In this document: positions 28,282 to 36,642 of the stretch, one piece after another
Layout: the number at the start of each line of letters is the position of its first letter
Numbering within the stretch: the stretch's first letter is position 1
NCBI RefSeq assembly: GCF_002204745.1
Contig: NZ_NIRR01000001.1
Location: 390,737-454,736, forward strand
Reading direction: 5' to 3'
Length of the DNA: 64,000 bases
Origin: Hymenobacter amundsenii
GTDB taxonomy: Bacteria > Bacteroidota > Bacteroidia > Cytophagales > Hymenobacteraceae
The notes under the pieces: model-generated
What the model saw: only the letters and a program-made list of their open reading frames with translations
What the model was told of the DNA's origin: nothing
Databases searched by the model: none
Translations under genes and position numbers: made by a program

Positions 28282-29574
28282 ATGTCTTTATTTACTCGTT
28301 TTTTTCGTCCGGCCCGGCTGTTACCGGTGGTGCTGGGCTTGTTGCCGGTGCTGGGCTGGGCCCAGGGAGGCATTACGCCCAACCGGATTGATGGCTCAGG
28401 CGTGCCGCTCACGCCCCAGACCAACGCGGCCAACGCCCAGGTGGGTGAAACAGAAATCAATATTCTGGGCAGCTACTACCAGCAAGACGGCACCCACGGG
28501 GCCGTGCAGGGCGGGCGCGGCACCGAGTACCTCACCGACGTCACGCCCACCATTATCCTCAACATCCCGCTCGACACCGTGAGCCGGCTCACGGCCAACA
28601 TCGGGGCCGACTTCTACGCCTCGGCCTCCACCGACCGCATCGATGGCGTGGAAGGTCTCTACCTATCTACCCCTTCTGCCCACGATGCCCGCATTCACGC
28701 CGACTTCGGCTACTCGCGCGAGAACCGGGCCCAGCACCGCATTGTGGGTATTGGCGGCGGCGTGTCGAAGGAGTACGACTACTTCTCGGTAAACGTGGTG
28801 GGCTCCTACGCCAAAAGCTCGCGCGACGGCAACCGCGAGTTCAGCGTGGCCGGCCAAGTGTACCTCGACCAAGCCAAGCTTATTTACCCCACCGAGCTAC
28901 GCACCGGCCAGCAGCTGGTTCCTACCGATAAGCGCCAGAGCTATAACCTCTCGCTGGTCTATTCGCAGGTGATCAGCCAACGCCTGCAACTGGCCGTCAG
29001 CACCGAATTGGTGTACCAGCACGGGCTACTGAGCACGCCTTTTCACCGGGTCTATTTCCGGGAGCCCGGCATTACGGCCCCTAAGGTGGAGCAGCTACCC
29101 CAGAACCGCTTCAAGTACCCGGTAGCATTACGGGCCAGCTACTTTGCTTCCGACTTTGTGCAACTGCGCGGTTTTTACCGCTTCTACAACGATAACTTCG
29201 GCATCACGGCCCACACCTTCGAGCTAGAAACACCCATCAAGGTGACGCCCTTCTTCGTGCTCTACCCCTTCTACCGCTTCCACCACCAGACGGCGGCCAA
29301 GTACTTCGCCGCTTACGCCCAGCATTCCGTAGCCGACGAGTTTTATACCTCCGATTACGACCTGTCGGCTTTCACGGCCAACAAGTACGGCTTGGGCCTG
29401 CGCTACTCACCGGTGTACGGTATCAGCCGCTTCAAAACGCCCTTCAGCGATGGCCAGGGCGGCCGCAAAGTAGCCAAGTTCAAGTCGCTCGATGTGCGCT
29501 ACGCCTATTACCAGCGCAACATCAACTTCAACGCCAACCTCATTAGCTTCGATCTGGCCTTTACGATGCCGTAA
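28282..29574 (+). CDS. DUF3570 outer-membrane-type beta-barrel protein
   Basis: 430 residues with a signal peptide ending LGWAQ. The mature protein is made of amphipathic strands with alternating aromatic residues (VGETEINILGSYYQQDG; TANIGADFYASASTDRID; QLRGFYRFYNDNFGI; FDLAFTMP at the C-terminus), as expected for an outer-membrane barrel. It matches DUF3570 by its start and by STDRIDG. It is the last gene of the apbE-DUF4266-DUF3570 block. The role is unknown; a channel or assembly partner for the DUF4266 lipoprotein is inference. A heptamer repeat starts at the stop codon. Confidence 0.87.
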   Translation: MSLFTRFFRPARLLPVVLGLLPVLGWAQGGITPNRIDGSGVPLTPQTNAANAQVGETEINILGSYYQQDGTHGAVQGGRGTEYLTDVTPTIILNIPLDTVSRLTANIGADFYASASTDRIDGVEGLYLSTPSAHDARIHADFGYSRENRAQHRIVGIGGGVSKEYDYFSVNVVGSYAKSSRDGNREFSVAGQVYLDQAKLIYPTELRTGQQLVPTDKRQSYNLSLVYSQVISQRLQLAVSTELVYQHGLLSTPFHRVYFREPGITAPKVEQLPQNRFKYPVALRASYFASDFVQLRGFYRFYNDNFGITAHTFELETPIKVTPFFVLYPFYRFHHQTAAKYFAAYAQHSVADEFYTSDYDLSAFTANKYGLGLRYSPVYGISRFKTPFSDGQGGRKVAKFKSLDVRYAYYQRNINFNANLISFDLAFTMP

Positions 29575-29644
29575 GTGAGAAGTGAGAAGTGAGAAGTGAG
29601 AAGTGAGAAGTGAGAAGTGAGAAGTGAGAAGTGAGAAGTGAGAA
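29573..29644. repeat. 7-bp tandem repeat (AAGTGAG)n, copy 2
   Basis: About ten perfect copies of the heptamer, beginning inside the TAA stop codon (29572-29574) of the DUF3570 gene and followed by AAACGGTACG, as in the copy at 42112. Confidence 0.95.
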
Positions 29645-29721
29645 ACGGTACGGGCACCTACTGCGTCCTGGCTGTTTTTGGAAAGCATTTTCCCGACCAC
29701 ATACCGCTTACGACTGCAAAG

Positions 29722-29774
29722 GTCACCAATGCAAAAGCGCCCCCAGACAGATGCTGCGCTTTTGCATTGGTGAC
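29722..29774. terminator. Perfect 19-bp inverted repeat between convergent genes
   Basis: GTCACCAATGCAAAAGCGC (29722-29740) and its exact complement (29756-29774), loop 15 nt. Probable bidirectional terminator. Confidence 0.85.
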
Positions 29775-29780
29775 GCACCT

Positions 29781-30383
29781 TTACTCGGCGATGACGACGG
29801 CCCGACTCAGCTTCTTGGAATAGGCCAAGCGCCGTTCCCGGCCATCGGCCGAAGGGTAATCGAAGCCCACGGCCTTGGAGTCACCTTTCACCGACGTCCA
29901 CGACTGAGCATCGACGTTTTCGGGTTGGGTAGCGGCCTTGGGTACGGCGGGCTGCACAAATCGGTCGTCGCGGAAGAAGTTGTTCATGCCCTGCAAAATG
30001 GCAATCTCCCGGTCGCGCACAGTCACGGTCTGGGCATCAGCTAAATCCTGGTCACGGATGAGAGCCGTAGCCGGCATGCTTTCCTTGCGGAGCGTGTCGC
30101 CGGTGCTGCTAATGATGATGAAGTACGCCTCCGAGGTCGAAATTTTAGGGCCGCGCAGCTGCAGAACGAAGTTGTCCTTGGTTTTGGGAGAGGAGAAGGT
30201 GTGGCTGGCATTTACAGTGCGGAGCACCGTGCGGGCATTCACGCGGCCCCGGTTGGCTTCAGTCGGAGGCGTAAATAAGCGGTCAGCATTCTTGGAAGTC
30301 CCCACCTCACGCTCCGTGTTCAAACAGGAGGTCAGTTGGAATAAGCAAAAGACTCCAATGGCGGGGAATAAAAAGTTTTTCAT
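29781..30383 (-). CDS. Lipoprotein, unknown function
   Basis: 200 residues; the start at 30383 gives a lipoprotein signal with lipobox LTSC. The mature part has a strand-rich core (NFVLQLRGPKISTSEAYFII; STGDTLRKESMPATAL), a helix with REIAILQGMNNFFRDD, and a C-terminal SVKGDSKAVGFDYP. I recognise no family. It appears monocistronic. The upstream 270 bp (30384-30652) contains no gene I can support. Confidence 0.65.
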   Translation of the reverse strand: MKNFLFPAIGVFCLFQLTSCLNTEREVGTSKNADRLFTPPTEANRGRVNARTVLRTVNASHTFSSPKTKDNFVLQLRGPKISTSEAYFIIISSTGDTLRKESMPATALIRDQDLADAQTVTVRDREIAILQGMNNFFRDDRFVQPAVPKAATQPENVDAQSWTSVKGDSKAVGFDYPSADGRERRLAYSKKLSRAVVIAE

Positions 30384-30652
30384 GGAAAAAGAATATACTA
30401 TCGGCAAATCGGTTCGGCAAAATACAAAACCTTACGCAAGTCCGGAAACTTCCACCCTCTACGTAGCGAAGAGTTTCCAGGCTAACACACATATCCCGGC
30501 CGGCAAGTTCAACAGGGCCTACCAGTTCAGCAGCACGGTCGGGCGGTGCCACATGTGGCAGTTACCCATTCGCGCAGACACGATTATGCGGCTGGGCTAT
30601 CTACGCAATAAGCCCCCAAAAAGACTGTCGGAAAAGCTTTTTTTTCGGTTTA

Positions 30653-31377
30653 TTAGAAGATCCCCAGTTCCACCCCTACCAACCAACGGGGTAGTTCCGG
30701 ATACGTGGGGTCGGCGGCAGTGCTGAAGGTATTGGCCAGCCGGTAGCGGGCCACGGCGGCGTAGCGGCCCGAGCCCAGGCGGGTTCCCAGGCCCCAGCTC
30801 CAGCGGCGCAGGTAGTCGGGGCGCTGCTCTTTTACCAAAGTGCGGGCACTGCCGTTGGCCCCGGGCCGGTCTTCGTAGGTGTGGGTGGTGCTCAGGGCCC
30901 AGCTGCCCCAGGCGCTCAGGTCGAGGTAGTGCCCAATGATGTTGCCGCGCCGCCCGAAATTCAGGCGTCCGAAAGGCTCCAGTTGCACCTGCCCCAGGTT
31001 CAGGGCCTCGCGGTAGTGGGTGGCGGTATTGGGCAACAGCTTGGTGCTGTTTTGCCGCAGTTGGTATTGCAGGCGGGCGTAGCGCACATCGAGGCCCGCC
31101 GCCAGCATGGGGCTCAGCCGCCACTTGTTACGCAGGCCCAGGAAAAACTCGCCCGACTCCGGATAGCGCAGATTGGCCCCGGGGCGGCCGGCCAGCCTAC
31201 CACGGGCGCGAAGCCCAGGAACAGGTGCTGGTAAAAGGCCCGGTTGGGTCCGTAGCGGGCGGGCACCGAGTCGGCGGCCGGGTCGGCGCGCAGCAGTACC
31301 CGCTGGGCGAGTCCGGGCCGGGCCACCAGTAGGGCCAGCGTCAGCAGCAGCAGCGTGGTCGGAAGGGTTGGCTTCAT
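30653..31377 (-). pseudogene. Outer-membrane-type protein coupled to the subtilase, frameshifted
   Basis: The start (31377) overlaps the stop of the upstream protease as ATGA, so translation is coupled. The first frame gives a signal peptide (MKPTLPTTLLLLTLALLVA..GLAQ) and AFYQHLFLGFAPVVG, then derails near 31198; the continuation lies in the -1 frame (LAGRPGANLRYPESGEFFLG to LPRWLVGVELGIF, stop at 30653). One missing base near 31194-31202 explains it; repaired length is about 241 residues. Alternating strands such as LAAGLDVRYARLQYQL suggest an outer-membrane barrel. No family recognised. Confidence 0.7.
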
Positions 31378-33116
31378 AAGGCAGGAAAACTGGCCGTGTA
31401 GCCCCGGTAATGCACCCGCACCGAACCGCCGGGCGGCACCTGCGCCAATGGCACCCGCAGCACGGCCCGCTGGCTGACTTCGAGCACCTCGTAGCGCACC
31501 AGTTGGCCCCGGGCATCGCGCAGCTGCCAATAGAACCCGGCGGGCGGCCCGGGGGCCGGCGGCAGTTCTGGAGCAGCCTCGTTGGCCGGCCCTGCAGCGG
31601 CAGCTGCCAGCAGCGGTTGGCCCCGCCCCACCACCCGTACCGAATCGGCAAACAGGGGTAGTGCACGGGCCGGCACAAAGGCGGCCGCGGGGCGGATAAT
31701 TACACTTAGAACGGAATCGGTGGAAACGAAATCGAAGGTAGGGGTTGGAGCTGTGGCTACGCCGGCCGTGAAATAGGTGGCCTGGGGCAAGCCGTAGCCG
31801 TGGGCGTAATCGAAGTACGGATACAGCTGGCCAGCCTGCTGCAGCCGGGCAAACAGTGCCATAACGGGCAAATCGCGCTGTTGCTGCCAGGCGCAGGCCG
31901 CGAAGCCCGCCACCAGGGGGCTGGCAAAGGAGGTGCCTTCGGTTCGTTCGAACCCGCCCGGCACGGCCGTAACGGCCACCCCAAACGCGGCTACGTTGGG
32001 CTTGAGCCGCCCGCCCGGGGCCGGGCCGTAGCTGCTGAAATCGAGGTGCAGGTAGGTAGACGGATCGAGCCCGCCCACGGCCAGCACCGAGTCGCCATCA
32101 GCGGGCGTGCCCACAGTGTGCCAGGCGGGGTCGTCGCCGGCATTGCCGGCAGCATTCACCACCAGCATGCCTTTGCGCACGGCCAGCTCGGCAGCCCGGG
32201 CCACGAGGCTGGTGCGGCCGTTCATCTGCTCGGGAAAATACCGGGCGTCGGTGTAGCCCAACGACGAGTTAATGATATCGGCCCCGAGGCGGTCGGCCCA
32301 CTCGGCGGCGGCCAGCCAGGCTTCCTCTTCGGCGTACCGTTCGCGGAACATCTGCTCGGTGCGGGCCAGCAGGAATTCGGCCCCATCGGCCAGCCCCAGG
32401 TAGGTACTATCGGGCAGTTGGCCGGCGATACAGGAAAGCACTTCGGTACCGTGGTTGCCACCCCGGAACACATTAGGCGAACGGCGCAGGAAATCGTAGG
32501 TATCCACGATGGCCCGGCGGCGGCGCAAATGCGCGAAGGCCGGGTGGGTGTCGGTCCCGTTGAAGCCCACATCGAAGATGGCAATGCGCAGGCCCTGGCC
32601 CCGTAGGCCGGCCTGCCTGAAATCGGCTGCGCCCAGGGAGGCAGTTTGCTGGCGGGCCAGCGCCTGATCGGCGGCCGAGAGCGGGCGCGGGGCCAGCTTC
32701 GGCGCAGGGCCAGACGAGTGGCGGGCGGCGACCATCAGCGGAGCCTCGGGCCAGGCCACTACGGCCCTTATGCCGGGAAACTGGCGTAGCCGGACTACCT
32801 GAGCGGGCGTAGCCCGGCAGGATACGGCATTGAACCAGCGGCTAACCAGCGTGAGCGTATCGGTGGCGGCTTGCACCCGGGCCAGGTAGTCGGGGCGCAC
32901 CGGAAAGTCGGTGCTGTCGCAGGCGGGCAGGTGCTGGCGGTGGCGGCGGGCCTGAGCCTGGGGGCTGAAATAGGCGGCTGGCCGCAACGTCTGGCCCGCT
33001 TTATCGCGGAACGTGACCCAGTAGCGGGCGGACGAAGTCGGCTGGGCAGCAGCTGGGCCCGACACTCCCCAAGTCAACAATCCGGCAATCAACCCGAAAA
33101 ACAAGTAGCAGCGCAA
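31374..33116 (-). CDS. Secreted S8 subtilisin-like serine peptidase
   Basis: 580 residues starting at a TTG (MRCYLFFGLIAG; no ATG is available in frame with a signal peptide). The signal peptide ends PAAAQ. The catalytic triad is visible: Asp in IAIFDVGFNG, His in GGNHGTEVLS and Ser in GTSFASPLVAG, with oxyanion Asn in VVNAAGNAGDD. The C-terminal ~130 residues form a beta-rich domain without a recognisable T9SS motif. A TACCTTAG promoter-like box lies at 33150-33157. The stop overlaps the start of the next gene (ATGA). Confidence 0.9.
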   Translation of the reverse strand: MRCYLFFGLIAGLLTWGVSGPAAAQPTSSARYWVTFRDKAGQTLRPAAYFSPQAQARRHRQHLPACDSTDFPVRPDYLARVQAATDTLTLVSRWFNAVSCRATPAQVVRLRQFPGIRAVVAWPEAPLMVAARHSSGPAPKLAPRPLSAADQALARQQTASLGAADFRQAGLRGQGLRIAIFDVGFNGTDTHPAFAHLRRRRAIVDTYDFLRRSPNVFRGGNHGTEVLSCIAGQLPDSTYLGLADGAEFLLARTEQMFRERYAEEEAWLAAAEWADRLGADIINSSLGYTDARYFPEQMNGRTSLVARAAELAVRKGMLVVNAAGNAGDDPAWHTVGTPADGDSVLAVGGLDPSTYLHLDFSSYGPAPGGRLKPNVAAFGVAVTAVPGGFERTEGTSFASPLVAGFAACAWQQQRDLPVMALFARLQQAGQLYPYFDYAHGYGLPQATYFTAGVATAPTPTFDFVSTDSVLSVIIRPAAAFVPARALPLFADSVRVVGRGQPLLAAAAAGPANEAAPELPPAPGPPAGFYWQLRDARGQLVRYEVLEVSQRAVLRVPLAQVPPGGSVRVHYRGYTASFPAL

Positions 33117-34068
33117 GCGGAATCGGGGGTTAATGGATTTTCATGGCCTCTAAGGTACGATAAAGCGCCGGGCCGTGAGGCATGGCAGCGACTGATCAAC
33201 TTCCTACAAATACGCGGTATTCTCAACCTGAATATGCCGGTTAAAGCGCGGGTTATCACCCGATTACAAAAACCATTTTAGTGTAATTATTACTACACTA
33301 ACATTGCATTGGCTACTCGTATTCATCGAAATTCAGGGAATTTCATGAATACGCAGAAACACTAATTGCAATTCCAAGATCAGGCTTTTTGGGTAAGCTC
33401 GCTGGCAATAAAATGGATGAATAATGCCCGTCCAGCGAAATTTAGTTGTGATTTTCTCAGGTGCAGACTAATCGGCACACAAATGATTGCTCTTACTTGC
33501 TTAGCTAGCCAATGTATGAGATAATGAACCGATCCAATAGCACCGTTAAAAGCACGAAGCCTCAAGTGGTAGCGGTAATATAAATCAAGTACTTATTTAC
33601 AGCCAGTCGCAGCTTGGTTCAAGCCCAAGACGCAACACCCGCCGCTAACATTGTTAACAATAATTTTGAGTGTATTACAGAATCGGGAATGCAACAGTCA
33701 CCACCGAGTACTATATGAAAGATCCTCACCCATAGCAGTTTCAAGCACCGTAGCACCCATTGCCTACGTTTACGGCTTGCCCGTGGCCTAAAACGATTGA
33801 ATCAGTTGATGAACCTATGGGTTTTCGTTGCGATATTATGCAAATGGGCGAGTGGATCTGATTATGTCCAACTCTAAAATAAGGTCGTTAGCAGACCTAG
33901 ATGCTTATTTCAGAATGGGCACTTTATTCTTATTTTCGGAATACAAAGTATCCAAACTCTTTTTTCAGCCGTATTGCTAAATCATCATACCCATAGTAGT
34001 TGTTGAATTAGAAATAAAAACTCAACTTTGGGCTTTACTTCATCTTTTCAAAAATTAACCTCTTTCTA
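33117..34068. other. AT-rich non-coding stretch of about 950 bp
   Basis: Base composition drops well below the neighbourhood and no reading frame looks coding. It contains TTAGTGTA-8nt-TACACTAA (33278-33301), a 30-bp palindrome ATTCATCGAAATTC...GAATTTCATGAAT (33321-33350) and TTGTTAACAA (33650-33659). Near its end a CAACTTTG box (34023-34030) probably drives the gene at 34069. It may be decayed mobile DNA or an extended regulatory region. Confidence 0.6.
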
Positions 34069-34302
34069 ATGGCAACTGCTGATCTGAACAAGCTGCAACA
34101 AATTCTGGCCAACGCCGAAGATAACGACGCCGTACTCTCGCAAATCCGCAAGCAGGTATCAAAAATCAGCAGCATGGTCGAAGACCTGAACGCGATGCTG
34201 GACCCCGGCTACAAAATCGAGAAAAAAGAACGCAAGCCCCGCGCCGCCAATGGTACGGGCAAAGGCCCAGGCCGGCCGCGCAAAAACGCCGTAGCGGAAT
34301 AG
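34069..34302 (+). CDS. Small coiled-coil protein with AT-hook-like tail
   Basis: A 77-residue protein. Residues 1-50 are helical with heptad-like spacing (LNKLQQILANAEDND; IRKQVSKISSMVEDLNAMLD). The tail is basic (KKERKPRAANGTGKG, then PGRPRKNAV) and contains GRPRK, resembling the minor-groove AT-hook core. A nucleoid-associated or small DNA-binding role fits, but this is inference and I know no named family. Codon use and composition match the core genome, unlike the AT-rich stretch just upstream. Confidence 0.7.
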   Translation: MATADLNKLQQILANAEDNDAVLSQIRKQVSKISSMVEDLNAMLDPGYKIEKKERKPRAANGTGKGPGRPRKNAVAE

Positions 34303-34314
34303 TTTTCCGGCACT

Positions 34315-34487
34315 GCGCCCCTAATTAAAACAGCCCGGTTACCTTTTCAGGTGGCCGGGCTGTTTTAATTACTGATGTTACGCACCGATTGCGCTCCAGC
34401 TTCAGAAACCCACTTCAGCTACTTCTGAAAAGGGCATTTGCGGGCAGCCTGCTAAGGTGGTGCGTAACATCAGTTAATTAGGGGCGC
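34315..34487. repeat. Nested, branched inverted repeat
   Basis: The outermost arms GCGCCCCTAATTA (34315-34327) and its complement (34475-34487) enclose two hairpins. The first pairs AATTAAAACAGCCCGG with CCGGGCTGTTTTAATT (34323-34370). The second pairs ACTGATGTTACGCACC with GGTGCGTAACATCAGT (34371-34386 / 34458-34473) and has its own inner stem TTCAGAA/TTCTGAA. It lies between the gene at 34069 and the convergent M28 peptidase. Confidence 0.8.
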
Positions 34488-34505
34488 TGGGAAACAGGCA
34501 GGCGG

Positions 34506-35897
34506 CTACAAACCGTACTTGCTCAACAGATATATCAGGGCGGCCATGCTGGCTCCGCCCAATTCCAGTTCGCGGCGGTTCACCTTGTCGAAGGTATCGG
34601 CGGCGGTGTGGTGGATATCGAAGTAGCGTTGCGAGTCGCAATCGTAGCCAATGAGGGCCTTTACCTGGTCCTGGAGGGGCTCGATGTCGGTGCCGGAGTG
34701 GCCCACCACGAACTGGCCACTGTTATAGGGCACGAACAGGGGCTGCCAGGCCTGGATTTTGCGCACCACGGCCGGTGCGGCCTCAATATTGAAGCCCCGG
34801 GGCGTAAAGCCGCCGCCGTCGGACTCCATGGCGGCCAAGTGGTTCTCCTTATTCTGCTTGGCCACCTCGGCGTATTTGGTGCCGCCGCGCACGCCGTTTT
34901 CCTCATTCATAAACAGAACAGCCCGCACCGTGCGTTCGGGGCGCAGGCCGGTGGCTTTGAGCAGGCGCAGCACTTCCATGCTCTGCACGCAGCCCGTGCC
35001 ATCGTCGTGGGCACCCTGGCCCAGGTCCCAGGAATCGAGGTGCCCCCCCACGCTGATGATTTGCTCGGGGTACTTCGCCCCCTTTATTTCCCCGATGACG
35101 TTGTAGCTTTTCACCTCGGGCAGCGTCTGGCAGCTCATTTCCAGCTCCACCGTCAGGGCTGCATCGGCCCGCAGCAGCTGGCTCAGTTCATCGGCGCCAT
35201 TGGTGCTGAGGGCGGCGGCGGGCACCTGCACCACGCCGTCTTCGTAGCGCATGGTGCCGGTATGGGGGAAATCGTCGTGGGCCAGCGTAAGGCTGCGCAC
35301 AAGCGCACCCACGGCCCCGCGCTTGGCGGCGGCGGCGGCCCCGCTACGGCGCTGGTCGCCGGCTTCCCCGTAGGCCCGGCCGGTTTCCACGTAGCGCGGG
35401 TTCATGGGACGGTTGAAGAACACGAACTTGCCCTTCACCTTCTCGGCAGGCAGTGCCGCCAGCTCGGCCAGGCTCTGCACCTCCACCACGCCGGCCCGGA
35501 GCTTACCGCCGGTGCCTACTGAGCCACCCAACGCGCATACGTTGAGCGCCACGCCTTTGCCCCGGTCGGCCCTGATCTGGGCTTTTTCCTTGGCCCCACG
35601 CACCCAATGGGGCACCATCACTTCCTGGAGGTATACCCGGTCGAGGCCCAGCTTTTCCATCGTGGTTTTGCCCCATTGCACGGCCTGCTCGGCCGAGGCC
35701 GAGCCGCTGAGGCGGCCCCCGATCTGGCCCGTGAGGTAGCGCAGGTTCTCGTAGCTCTCCCCCCGAGTCAGGGCTTCATCGTAAATCCGGCGGATGGCCA
35801 CCGAGTCGGTTTTAGCTTGGGCCGAAGCGACCATAGGCGCGGCTGGCAACAGGGCCACCGCCAGCCACAGGGCACGGCGGAAAGAAGGTATTCGCAT
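34506..35897 (-). CDS. Secreted M28 family peptidase (carboxypeptidase Q-like)
   Basis: 463 residues; the ATG at 35897 begins the signal peptide (MRIPSFRRALWLAVALLP..ASAQA). A PA-like insert lies at roughly residues 130-260. Co-catalytic zinc ligands are visible in GGHLDSWD, GAHDDGTG, MNEENG, ESDGGGF and IHHTAADT. This set matches plasma glutamate carboxypeptidase/carboxypeptidase Q-type enzymes that release amino acids from dipeptides. An upstream ATG at 35912 is possible. It is followed downstream by a branched inverted repeat. Confidence 0.92.
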   Translation of the reverse strand: MRIPSFRRALWLAVALLPAAPMVASAQAKTDSVAIRRIYDEALTRGESYENLRYLTGQIGGRLSGSASAEQAVQWGKTTMEKLGLDRVYLQEVMVPHWVRGAKEKAQIRADRGKGVALNVCALGGSVGTGGKLRAGVVEVQSLAELAALPAEKVKGKFVFFNRPMNPRYVETGRAYGEAGDQRRSGAAAAAKRGAVGALVRSLTLAHDDFPHTGTMRYEDGVVQVPAAALSTNGADELSQLLRADAALTVELEMSCQTLPEVKSYNVIGEIKGAKYPEQIISVGGHLDSWDLGQGAHDDGTGCVQSMEVLRLLKATGLRPERTVRAVLFMNEENGVRGGTKYAEVAKQNKENHLAAMESDGGGFTPRGFNIEAAPAVVRKIQAWQPLFVPYNSGQFVVGHSGTDIEPLQDQVKALIGYDCDSQRYFDIHHTAADTFDKVNRRELELGGASMAALIYLLSKYGL

Positions 35898-35964
35898 AAA
35901 TGGAATCGGCAAAAACGGAAAATGAATCAGCGAAAAAGCGCATGCCCCAGATTGGCGGCAGCTA

Positions 35965-36549
35965 TCAGGGCGTCATTTGCTGCCCGTATTGGTGGGCCTG
36001 GGCCGTGGCGGGCTGGGCTGGGTTGAGGGGCAGATGTACTTCGAGCAGGTAATCGTAGGCGGCATCGGGGATGGTGGGCACGGGCCGCGAGGCCCCCAGC
36101 GCCTCTACCGTTTCGAGGATGGTATTGGAGTGGCCTACCACCAGCACGGCCTGGCCAGGATAGTCGCGGCGGATGCGGGCGGCCAGTTCGGGCAGCTGGC
36201 CGGCATCGTAGAGCTGCACCGGCAGGCGGCGGGCATCGGCTAGCGGCTGGGCCGTGGCGCGGGTGCGGGCCGTATTGGTGCTGAATACGGCACTCAGGCG
36301 GGTCTGGCGCGGAATAACGGCCATCAGGGCCTGGGCGCGGGCCTGGCCAGCGGCCGTCAGGGGCGGATCGGCCAGGTCGGGGGTGAGGTCCTTTTCGGCG
36401 TGGCGCACTACGTACACCCGGGTTTCGGGACCAACCGAGCCGGCAACGGGAACCGGTTTGCGCACGCAGCTGCCAGCGGCGAACAGCAGCAGCAGTAGCA
36501 CAACAACCAGCCGGGTAAGCGAGGATAAGCGGGGCATCGAATCAGGCAT
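35965..36549 (-). CDS. Histidine phosphatase family lipoprotein
   Basis: 194 residues; a second ATG at 36537 is an equally good start. A lipobox AGSC follows a hydrophobic run. Catalytic motifs of the phosphoglycerate-mutase-like branch are present: VYVVRHAEK (phosphohistidine), STNTARTRATA, and the second histidine in VVGHSNT. An acid phosphatase acting in the periplasm is likely; the substrate is unknown. Confidence 0.9.
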   Translation of the reverse strand: MPDSMPRLSSLTRLVVVLLLLLFAAGSCVRKPVPVAGSVGPETRVYVVRHAEKDLTPDLADPPLTAAGQARAQALMAVIPRQTRLSAVFSTNTARTRATAQPLADARRLPVQLYDAGQLPELAARIRRDYPGQAVLVVGHSNTILETVEALGASRPVPTIPDAAYDYLLEVHLPLNPAQPATAQAHQYGQQMTP

Positions 36550-36642
36550 CTGGGAACAAAGAATCTGTAAAGGATAGCGAAGCCAGGCCGTGCGGGTTTG
36601 GGCCAGCGCCCATTTGCCCAGCTGCCACGGCGCTTTCAGCTG

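Noticed and set aside
29573..29644. Tandem array considered as a CRISPR
   Set aside because: The unit is 7 bp with no spacers and no cas genes are present.
29407..29778. Reading frame encoding repeated SHFSLLT
   Set aside because: It is the translation of the heptamer array on the other strand of DUF3570; no start signal and no homologous pattern.
33380..33565. 61-codon minus-strand frame in the AT-rich gap
   Set aside because: No promoter box, no recognisable sequence, short length expected by chance in AT-rich DNA.
33611..33630. CTTGG-TTCAAGC-CCAAG looks like a tRNA T-arm
   Set aside because: No matching acceptor, D-arm or anticodon arm can be fitted upstream; probably chance in AT-rich DNA.
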